Notes under the pieces: model-generated
Told to the model about the DNA's origin: nothing
Seen by the model: the letters and a program-made list of their open reading frames with translations, nothing else
Database searches by the model: none
Program-made: the position numbers and the translations under genes
NCBI RefSeq assembly: GCF_016865255.1
Contig: NZ_CP033381.1
Coordinates: forward strand, 3,410,001 to 3,474,000
DNA: 64,000 nucleotides
Direction: 5' to 3'
Source of the DNA: Methylomonas sp. LW13
GTDB lineage: Bacteria; Pseudomonadota; Gammaproteobacteria; Methylococcales; Methylomonadaceae
Part shown: positions 58,079 through 64,000 of the stretch, piece after piece
How positions within the stretch are numbered: position 1 is the first letter of the stretch
How the letters are laid out: each line of letters begins with the position of its first letter

Positions 58079-58879
58079 ATGTCTAACAGCATTCCCAACT
58101 CAGTCATTGGCGCCGTGTCATCAGTCATCGCGGCGCACTATTACAGCCATTCGAAATTGAACGCCCTGTTCTTAGAATGCGGTGCACCCGGTGATGCACC
58201 AGAAGGCAACTGCGAGACCAAGTGCACAGCTTGGCTTAAAAGATGCAACAATGATCCAGCTATAGATGCACTCTCCGTGCTAGGACAGGTAATTCAGAGG
58301 TTCATGGACCTAGAACCCTCGGATTTGCAGCCGAACATCGCCGAAGGCCAGAACCGCATTCGGGAGAGCCTTTCAAAGAATCAACTTACCTATCAGATCA
58401 ACGGCTATGTGACTTTAGCCGGAGCGTGCATCACTGCAAAGACTCTATCCGACTACCTAAAGCAAGGTGACTTTGCGTCTATTGAGGCAGAATTTGCGCG
58501 CGCGATCACTCAGCTTGAGCGAGATCCTCAAGCTGCAATAACCGCTGCAAGCTCAATCGTGGAAGCGCTCTGTAAAACGTACATTGACACCTTTGCACTC
58601 GATATGCCTACCGTCCAATCTATTTCACCGCTCTGGAAGACCGTTCAGACTCATTTGGGGTTGAACATTGACCCAACTCTGAGAGACGATCAGAAGAAGA
58701 TTCTTCAAGGCGTAGCTTCAATAATAGATGGCGTCGGCGCCTATCGAACGCACATTGGTTCAGCACATGGGCGCGGGGTCGCGCCGCCCAAGATTAAAGT
58801 AGCCGAGGCACGCTTGGCAGTTAACGCAGCACATACTGTCGTCACATTCGTAATGGAACGCTGGCACGCAGGCGCATAA
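58079..58879 (+). CDS. Abortive-infection C-terminal domain (Abi_C) protein
   Basis: This 266-aa soluble protein has an N-terminal part (residues 1-140) that I do not recognise. The C-terminal half fits the abortive-infection C-terminal domain family: RDPQAAITAASSIVEALCKTYID, a LWKTVQTHLGL helix, ILQGVASIIDGVGAYRTHIGSAHGRG and a final AVNAAHTVVTFVMERW. The RTHxGSAHG segment is the conserved His/Gly signature. Family members are found beside phage-defence genes, but the mechanism is not established. It is a lone gene behind the htpG terminator with palindromic repeats on its right, which is consistent with gain by transfer. Confidence 0.82.
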   Translation: MSNSIPNSVIGAVSSVIAAHYYSHSKLNALFLECGAPGDAPEGNCETKCTAWLKRCNNDPAIDALSVLGQVIQRFMDLEPSDLQPNIAEGQNRIRESLSKNQLTYQINGYVTLAGACITAKTLSDYLKQGDFASIEAEFARAITQLERDPQAAITAASSIVEALCKTYIDTFALDMPTVQSISPLWKTVQTHLGLNIDPTLRDDQKKILQGVASIIDGVGAYRTHIGSAHGRGVAPPKIKVAEARLAVNAAHTVVTFVMERWHAGA

Positions 58880-58897
58880 CCCCTTGAGCGGGACGGG

Positions 58898-59006
58898 TTT
58901 TCCTCGTTCCCACGCGCCGCGTGGTAATGCAGGGCTTGGCCGCGCTGCGGCACAAATTCACCGCAGCGCGGTACATCTGAGTTCCCACGTGACACGTGGG
59001 AACTAG
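58898..59006 (+). repeat. Direct repeat copy 1 with three hairpins
   Basis: This 109-nt unit is repeated almost exactly at 59193-59300. It folds into three successive hairpins. The first is CCACGC/GCGTGG. The second is a perfect 10-bp stem CGCGCTGCGG/CCGCAGCGCG with a 10-nt loop. The third is an 11-bp inverted repeat GTTCCCACGTG/CACGTGGGAAC around one central A at the right end (58981-59003). It begins right after the Abi_C stop. Confidence 0.9.
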
Positions 59007-59016
59007 CAAGTAGTAA

Positions 59017-59171
59017 GTAGCCTCGATGCAATCGAGGATTCGAAGGCCAATCCCCTACCGTTTGTCGACGTTGCCCTGATGATCTGATGGCCAATTTTCC
59101 CAATTTCCGTCGTGGGCTTGATAACCGGATGGTCGTCGCCCTCGATTCCGCTGGCGCTCCATCGAGGCTAC
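59017..59171. repeat. 155-bp segment bounded by perfect 12-bp inverted repeats
   Basis: GTAGCCTCGATG at 59017-59028 is the exact reverse complement of 59160-59171. The left end also forms a local hairpin CCTCGAT-GCA-ATCGAGG (59021-59037). The segment contains no credible gene and lies exactly between the two long direct repeats, giving a nested, MITE-like structure. Confidence 0.8.
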
Positions 59172-59192
59172 ACTTGACTCGTGTCAAATTGA

Positions 59193-59300
59193 TTTTCCTC
59201 GTTCCCACGCGCCGCGTGGTAATGCAGGCTTGGCCGCGCTGCGGCACAAATACACCGCGGCGCGGTACATCTGAGTTCCCACGTGACACGTGGGAACTAG
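59193..59300 (+). repeat. Direct repeat copy 2 with three hairpins
   Basis: This 108-nt unit differs from copy 1 by a one-base deletion and a few substitutions. One substitution turns an A-U pair of the central stem into G-U (right arm CCGCGGCGCG), so the RNA fold is kept. The 11-bp terminal palindrome is identical to copy 1. Confidence 0.9.
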
Positions 59301-59395
59301 AGCAATTTAGCCTACTTAACGATAAATTCCGGAGTGGAGTCTCTCCCGTATGCCGCGCCGAGCACCGGAGCTTTCGGCGGGATCAGCCCGAAGGG

Positions 59396-59541
59396 GTGCG
59401 GCAGGGATGCCGCACGTTGACGAAGGGGCAGTAAGCCCCTTTCGTCAACCCCCGGCGAAAGCTTCGGCGTGCAGGATCAAAGCGGCATCCGGGTGGCCTT
59501 TTCTTTGGACACTTTCTTTTGGCCAAACAAAAGAAAGTGTC
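59396..59541. repeat. Hairpin-rich intergenic element upstream of nadK
   Basis: Three strong stems lie in tandem. 59396-59415 has GTGCGGCA/TGCCGCAC around GGGA. 59416-59449 pairs about 14 bp with one bulge around a 5-nt loop. 59508-59541 has a perfect 14-bp stem, GACACTTTCTTTTG with its complement, and a 6-nt loop. No reading frame with family likeness is present. It ends about 125 bp before nadK. It looks like an interspersed repeat and may also insulate nadK from upstream transcription. Confidence 0.75.
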
Positions 59542-59667
59542 GCGGTTGTCGGTCCGCGAACCGACATTAAATCAATCCGTCGCGCCAGCGACATAAATCA
59601 CACAAGGCTACCGAATAAAAACACAATCCCCTATAATCGAACTTACTCAAAATTAACCACCCCAACC

Positions 59668-60549
59668 ATGCCAAGCCCCTTCCAGCGTATCGGTATCATC
59701 GGCAAATGCGGCGATCCCGGTATTGCCGTGACGCTGAACGAACTTTTCCGTTACCTAAAAACCCGTGGTCACGACATTGTCGTAGACAGCCAAAGCGCGG
59801 AGTTAATAGCCGGTGAAAATATAAATGGCGTGCATATCGAGCGCCTGCCGGAATTGTGCGACTTGATTATCGCCGTGGGCGGCGACGGCACATTTCTGGC
59901 CGCGGCCCGCGCCGCCGCCGATTTTGAAACACCGCTGCTGGGCGTTAACCTGGGCAGGCTGGGCTTTTTGGTGGATATTTCGCCGGAACAGTTGTCCACC
60001 CGCCTGGATAAGATTTTGGCCGGGGAATTCAAGACCGAGCAGCGCCAATTACTTAGTACTCATATCATCCGCGATCACGAAATCATCCACCAGCAAACGG
60101 CCGTCAATGAGGTGGTGGTACACCGCTGGGTGACGCCGAGCATGATAGAGATCGTCACCAGCATCGACGGCGTGTATCTGAATACCCAGCGCTCGGACGG
60201 CCTGATCGTCGCCACGCCGACCGGCTCTACCGCTTACTCGCTATCGGCGGGCGGCCCGATTCTGCATCCCGCTTTGAACGCGCTGGTGTTGGTGCCATTG
60301 AACCCGCATACCTTGTCTAATCGGCCCATCGTCATCGACGACAACGTGGTCATCGAAATCCGCTTCAGCCAGACCAAACAGATCAATGCGCTGGTGACTT
60401 GTGACCACATGGAGATTCCGGACGTGCGGATCAACGACAAAATCGTCATCAAAAAAGCCGCCAAACCGATTAAAATTTTGCATCCCGCGGATCACGATTT
60501 TTTCCATACCCTAAGAAGCAAACTCAACTGGAGCGGCTACCCCGCCTAA
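59668..60549 (+). CDS. nadK: NAD kinase
   Basis: NadK phosphorylates NAD to NADP. From the ATG at 59668-59670 the protein is 293 aa, the family size, beginning FQRIGIIGKCGD. Motifs are GGDG (residues 71-74, AVGGDGTFLAAAR) with the catalytic Asp, TAVNEVVVHR (NE motif), and ATPTGSTAYSLSAGGPI. A frame reading from 59350 would run through the hairpin repeats and is not the start. recN follows 4 nt after the stop, a common nadK-recN pairing. Confidence 0.96.
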   Translation: MPSPFQRIGIIGKCGDPGIAVTLNELFRYLKTRGHDIVVDSQSAELIAGENINGVHIERLPELCDLIIAVGGDGTFLAAARAAADFETPLLGVNLGRLGFLVDISPEQLSTRLDKILAGEFKTEQRQLLSTHIIRDHEIIHQQTAVNEVVVHRWVTPSMIEIVTSIDGVYLNTQRSDGLIVATPTGSTAYSLSAGGPILHPALNALVLVPLNPHTLSNRPIVIDDNVVIEIRFSQTKQINALVTCDHMEIPDVRINDKIVIKKAAKPIKILHPADHDFFHTLRSKLNWSGYPA

Positions 60550-60553
60550 GGCC

Positions 60554-62236
60554 ATGCTGTTAAACCTGAATATTATCGACCTAGCCGTTGTCGACGCGCT
60601 GGACTTGGACTTGGACCCCGGCATGTCGGTATTGACCGGCGAAACCGGCGCCGGCAAATCGATTTTATTGACCGCGTTGGGCCTGGCCTTGGGCGACCGC
60701 GCCGATTCCGGCTACGTGCGGCCGGGCAGCAAGCGCGCCGAAGTCAATATCGAATTTGATCTATCCAAGGCACCTTTGGTCAAACAATGGCTGATCGATA
60801 ACGAACTGGACGACGACGGCCAATGCATGATCCGCCGCACCATCAGCGACGACGGCCGTTCCAAGGCTTATATCAACAACCGCCCGGTCAATCTGCAAAC
60901 CCTGCAAGGCCTGAGCCGGCAATTGGTGGAAATCCACGGCCAACACGCCCATTTGACCTTGCTGGACAGCGAAGAACAGCGCCGGCTGCTGGACGGTTTT
61001 GCCGGCAATCAAGCCTTGCTGGACGATCTGAATACCTGTTACCAAAACTGGAAACAGGCGCATAAGCAACTGCAGCAATTATTAAAAGCCGGCAGCGACC
61101 AAGCCGAGCGCGAGGAATTGCTGCGTTATCAACTCGACGAGTTGCAGCAACTGGATTTGGAAAATTTCGATTACCAAGCCCTGGCCGACGAACATCACAA
61201 GCTGGCCAACCTCGGCAAAATTCTCGGCGTCGGCCAACAACAGCTGGATGTTTTGTACGACAACGATCAACAATCGGTGGCCGACATGCTGGGCCATGTG
61301 ATTCATGCCATCAACGAACTGGCCCAATATGCCGGCGAACTGAACGGCGTTGCCGAGTTATTGAGCGATGCCGAGATTCAGATCGGCGAAGCCACCCAGC
61401 AATTGCGCCGTTTTCTGGAAAACCAGGAAGCCGATCCGCAACAACTAACTTGGCTGGAAAACCAGATCGGCGTGATTCAATCGCTGAGCCGCAAGCATAA
61501 AATCCAGCCGGAAGAATTGCCGGAATTGGCCGCGCGCTTTGCCACGGAACTGGATAACCTCAGCCACAGCAGCGAGCGCATTGAAAGCTTGAATACCGAT
61601 TGCGAGCGGCTGTTAAGCCAATACCGCAAATTGGCCGGAGAATTGTCCACCAGCCGCCGCCAAGCCGGCACGGAGTTGCAGCAACGCATTTCCGACGCCA
61701 TCAAGGAACTGGGCATGCCGCACGGCGAGTTCCTCGTCAATCTCCGCACGCCGGAAGACGCAGAACCGCAACGCAACGGCGTCGACAGCATCGAGTTTTT
61801 AGTGAGCACCAACCCCGGTTTGCCGGCCAAGCCGCTGGCAAAAGTGGCGTCCGGCGGCGAATTGTCGCGGATTAGTTTGGCGATCCAGGTCACCACCAGC
61901 ACCGACAAGACTACGCCGACGATGATCTTCGATGAAGTCGATTCCGGCATCGGCGGAGGCATCGCTGAGATCGTCGGCCAAAAGCTCCGGCGTTTGAGCA
62001 AGAACCGGCAGGTCTTATGCGTCACCCACTTGCCGCAAGTTGCCTCGCAAGCGCATCAGCATTTATTCGTCGCGAAGAATCAAAAAGCGGCGGTAACATC
62101 GTCCACGGTTCGCCGCCTCAGCGAAGACGAACGAGTCAACGAAGTGGCCCGCATGCTGGGCGGCGTAACGATTACCGAAAACACCTTGGCGCATGCGCGG
62201 GAGATGCTGGTATCGGGCGGCTTGGCGTCCGATTAA
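60554..62236 (+). CDS. recN: DNA repair protein RecN
   Basis: RecN is an SMC-like ATPase that acts in double-strand-break repair. The 560-aa protein has Walker A at residues 29-36 (GETGAGKS), a coiled coil across about 150-350 (rich in Gln, Glu, Leu), the signature VASGGELSRISLAIQ and Walker B in TPTMIFDEVDSGIGG. Length matches the family. It is co-transcribed with nadK. No clear LexA box was seen in front of either gene. Confidence 0.96.
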   Translation: MLLNLNIIDLAVVDALDLDLDPGMSVLTGETGAGKSILLTALGLALGDRADSGYVRPGSKRAEVNIEFDLSKAPLVKQWLIDNELDDDGQCMIRRTISDDGRSKAYINNRPVNLQTLQGLSRQLVEIHGQHAHLTLLDSEEQRRLLDGFAGNQALLDDLNTCYQNWKQAHKQLQQLLKAGSDQAEREELLRYQLDELQQLDLENFDYQALADEHHKLANLGKILGVGQQQLDVLYDNDQQSVADMLGHVIHAINELAQYAGELNGVAELLSDAEIQIGEATQQLRRFLENQEADPQQLTWLENQIGVIQSLSRKHKIQPEELPELAARFATELDNLSHSSERIESLNTDCERLLSQYRKLAGELSTSRRQAGTELQQRISDAIKELGMPHGEFLVNLRTPEDAEPQRNGVDSIEFLVSTNPGLPAKPLAKVASGGELSRISLAIQVTTSTDKTTPTMIFDEVDSGIGGGIAEIVGQKLRRLSKNRQVLCVTHLPQVASQAHQHLFVAKNQKAAVTSSTVRRLSEDERVNEVARMLGGVTITENTLAHAREMLVSGGLASD

Positions 62237-62243
62237 CGGCCCC

Positions 62244-63155
62244 TCACTTCCACGACAAACTCAATACTCCAACCATCACCAACGCCGCCCCGCCTATCTG
62301 CGCGGGCGTCAATTCTTCACCCAACACATAACTGGCCATAAACAAGGTTGCCACCGGCCCCAGCGAGCCGATCAACGAGGTGTGACTGGAACCTATCATC
62401 TTGATCGCTGCCGACAGCATGAACACTGGCAGCACCGTCGAGAAAATCGCCATCAGCAAGCTCAATTGATATACCCGCATCGGCAGCAGCAAAGCCTGCG
62501 GCGGATGGGTGAGTAAAAATTGCGTCAGCGTCGCCGCGCAAGCCACCAGCATCGCGTAAGCGGTAAAGCGTGAAGCACCGATGCGGGCCACCGTTTCGCC
62601 GGTGCCGATCAGATAAGCCGAGTAAGTCAAGGTGCTAGCAAACACGAAGCCGGCTCCCAGCAACAGATGTTCAGACTGAATATTGATTTCGTCGAAAAAC
62701 ACCACGCCGATGCCGGCGTAACTGAGCACCAGCGCCACGACTTCCTTGCGGCCAAACGGTTTGCCCAACAGCAACGCCGACAGCACGACGACCATGGTCG
62801 GATACAGGAACAGAATCAAGCGCTCCAGCCCGGCAGAGATATATTGCAAGCCGACAAAATCAAACAAACTGGACAGGTAATAACCCAGAAAGCCCAATAT
62901 CAAGAGAGCCAGATAATCTCGCCGGTTTAATGGCCTAAGATCCTTTTGGCCGGCATGCCGCCACGCAACGATTAAAAAAAACGGCGCGGAAAACAGCATG
63001 CGTAAGGCCAATAGCGTCAATGCATCCACCGGCTGGTAATACGCCAGTTTGACCAAAATGGCTTTGCCGGAAAAACCGATAGCCGCCAGGGTGGCCAGGG
63101 CAAAGCCGAATAAACGGTTGCGGTTGAATGCTGTGGTGGATTTAGTCGTTGCCAT
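62244..63155 (-). CDS. EamA-family (DMT) transporter
   Basis: This 303-aa inner-membrane protein has ten predicted helices arranged as two EamA repeats, the first from LFGFALATLAAIGFSGKAILVKLAYY and the second from LLLGAGFVFASTLTYSAYLIGTGE. The family exports or imports metabolites (amino acids, nucleosides, drugs). The substrate cannot be read from sequence. It converges on recN with only 7 nt between the stops. Confidence 0.9.
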   Translation of the reverse strand: MATTKSTTAFNRNRLFGFALATLAAIGFSGKAILVKLAYYQPVDALTLLALRMLFSAPFFLIVAWRHAGQKDLRPLNRRDYLALLILGFLGYYLSSLFDFVGLQYISAGLERLILFLYPTMVVVLSALLLGKPFGRKEVVALVLSYAGIGVVFFDEINIQSEHLLLGAGFVFASTLTYSAYLIGTGETVARIGASRFTAYAMLVACAATLTQFLLTHPPQALLLPMRVYQLSLLMAIFSTVLPVFMLSAAIKMIGSSHTSLIGSLGPVATLFMASYVLGEELTPAQIGGAALVMVGVLSLSWK

Positions 63156-63193
63156 TAGGCCTCCTGAGTGATGCGGGCCTTAGGCGAGTGTCG

Positions 63194-63223
63194 AAGCAAC
63201 TGCGGCAAGACCCGCGGTTGCTT
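63194..63223. other. 12-bp stem-loop between EamA gene and chemoreceptor
   Basis: Arms 63194-63205 and 63212-63223 pair over 12 bp with one G-U and a 6-nt loop. No good T-run follows in either direction. It may weakly end transcription from the chemoreceptor side. Confidence 0.5.
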
Positions 63224-63229
63224 GATTGT

Positions 63230-63310
63230 TTAGAAAAACGCAAACACCACGGCGGTAGGCAATGCCCACAGCCATAGGTGTCTGTTTTTTGTATCGATAG
63301 GATTACTCAT
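63230..63310 (-). CDS. Possible 26-aa membrane microprotein
   Basis: An ATG at 63308-63310 opens a 26-codon frame whose second half is a short hydrophobic stretch (WLWALPTAVVFAFF) after a polar, basic start (MSNPIDTKNRH). That is the pattern of single-helix membrane microproteins. It ends in TAA at 63230-63232, 52 bp after the chemoreceptor stop and just before the stem-loop. No clear ribosome site is visible, so it may be chance. Confidence 0.3.
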   Translation of the reverse strand: MSNPIDTKNRHLWLWALPTAVVFAFF

Positions 63311-63362
63311 GCACGAACTATATAAGCGGGCTGATGCCGCTGTCAATCGCTGCTGAACACGA

Positions 63363-64000
63363 CTATCGCTTGAACTGACTCACCAACTCATTCAATTGCG
63401 CGGCCAATTTCACCAATTCGTTACTAGCGGCATTGGTTTGCGCGGCATCCTGCGCGGTGCGTTCGGTCAGTTGGCCGATATTGGCAATACTTTGCCCCAC
63501 GTGCTGCGCAACGCGGCTTTGATTATCGGCCGCTTGCGACATCCGCGAGTTCAATTCGCGGATCTGCGTCACCCGCTCGGCAATCGCGCTTAGACCCTGG
63601 TCGGCGCTTTGCACTTGTTCACGGCGCTGCTCAGCGCTGTTTTTGGCATTGTTCATCACCGTGACCGCGTCTTTGGCTTCGCGTTGCAATTGATCGATGA
63701 TGCTTTGAATTTCCTCGGTTGCTTTATGCGAACGTGTAGCCAAGGTGCGGACTTCATCGGCCACCACCGCAAACCCGCGCCCCTGCTCGCCGGCTCTGGC
63801 GGCTTCGATGGCTGCATTCAAGGCCAACAGATTGGTTTGCTCGGCCAGGCCTTTGATCACATCCAACACCGCACCGACACCGTTACTTTTTTGATCCAGA
63901 CGTTTGATCACTTCAGCGGCTCTGTCGATTTCATTCACCAGTTCGTTGATACCGTTGATGGCATTTTTGGTCGTCGCAGCGCCTTGCGCGGCCTCCTGAT
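63363..64000 (-). CDS. Methyl-accepting chemotaxis protein, signalling domain (N-terminus beyond window)
   Basis: Only the last 212 residues are in the window. The reading frame is open to the right edge with no start needed inside it. It is the cytoplasmic hairpin that binds CheA and CheW, with the hairpin-tip segment [33 protein letters not shown], and long heptad repeats with adaptation-site-like Gln/Glu pairs. It ends ELVSQFKR without a CheR-docking pentapeptide. The ligand domain, and so the signal, are unknown. Confidence 0.93.
   Translation of the reverse strand, partial: QEAAQGAATTKNAINGINELVNEIDRAAEVIKRLDQKSNGVGAVLDVIKGLAEQTNLLALNAAIEAARAGEQGRGFAVVADEVRTLATRSHKATEEIQSIIDQLQREAKDAVTVMNNAKNSAEQRREQVQSADQGLSAIAERVTQIRELNSRMSQAADNQSRVAQHVGQSIANIGQLTERTAQDAAQTNAASNELVKLAAQLNELVSQFKR

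Noticed and set aside
58898-59300. CRISPR array
   Set aside because: Only two units, too long, with internal palindromes and a single spacer-like segment that has inverted ends of its own. No cas genes.
58741-59434. Open frames on both strands through the repeat region (58741-59289 minus, 59087-59434 plus)
   Set aside because: They are made of the palindromic repeats and read alike on both strands. They lack ribosome sites and resemble no protein family.
59350-59667. A 106-residue N-terminal extension of NAD kinase
   Set aside because: It translates the hairpin element, and the family N-terminus begins at the ATG at 59668.
63257-63275. GGCGGTAG motif resembling the ops element of polysaccharide operons
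   Set aside because: It lies on the plus strand far from the polysaccharide locus, with no gene it could control.

Overview
The window is a chromosomal segment of a Gram-negative gammaproteobacterium. The evidence is the outer-membrane assembly and lipid A genes (bamA, skp, fabZ, lpxA next to rnhB and dnaE), a Wzx-type polysaccharide locus, and housekeeping proteins (RNase R, RlmB, HslR, IspH, RraA, TrhP, HtpG, NadK, RecN) of gammaproteobacterial type. The overall protein flavour and the palindromic GC-rich intergenic repeats suggest a methanotroph or methylotroph near Methylomonas. That is inference, because no methane-oxidation gene lies in the window. Almost everything from 1 to 55885 is read from the minus strand. 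Strand changes occur only at htpG and in the last 8 kb.

Layout: 1-7346 carries dnaE (cut by the window edge), rnhB, lpxA, fabZ, skp and bamA, the familiar envelope cluster but without lpxD and lpxB. 7538-13857 reads (right to left) as an unknown 530-aa protein, rnr, rlmB, and a monohaem cytochrome plus flavoprotein pair resembling flavocytochrome c sulfide dehydrogenase. 13968-19660 holds a small conserved unknown, an exported protein, a large AsmA-like DUF748 protein and a lipoprotein. 19895-23517 holds hslR, a rhodanese, ispH, rraA and trhP.

23629-53458 is a 30-kb, visibly AT-richer polysaccharide (probably O-antigen) locus. Read in the direction of transcription it begins with rmlBDAC (dTDP-L-rhamnose). 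Next comes a sugar-building cassette: HpcH/HpaI-type aldolase, short-chain dehydrogenase, 3-dehydroquinate-synthase homologue, sugar epimerase/dehydratase, RfbF, RfbG, RfbH and a thiamine-diphosphate carboligase. Then come lipid-linked sugar transferases with GtrA partners, two polytopic membrane proteins, a short Wzz-like protein, WbqC, a phytanoyl-CoA-dioxygenase-like enzyme, three methyltransferases, a NeuD-type acetyltransferase, a beta-propeller glycosidase-like protein, WecE, the Wzx flippase and several GT2 glycosyltransferases. RfbF/G/H should make CDP-4-keto-3,6-dideoxyglucose, and the TPP enzyme is placed to add a two-carbon branch as YerE does for yersiniose. The added cyclase homologue and aldolase point to a branched-chain or carbocyclic sugar. 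This is the most likely undescribed system in the window.

53569-55885 encodes a soluble histidine kinase and a TPR response regulator just upstream of rmlB. htpG (56012-57949) has a good sigma-32 promoter and an intrinsic terminator. Between htpG and nadK-recN sits an isolated gene with an abortive-infection C-terminal domain, followed by about 790 bp without genes. That gap holds two 108-109-nt direct repeats around a 12-bp inverted repeat, then a hairpin-rich element. The window closes with an EamA transporter, a possible 26-aa membrane microprotein and the signalling domain of a chemotaxis receptor cut by the right edge.
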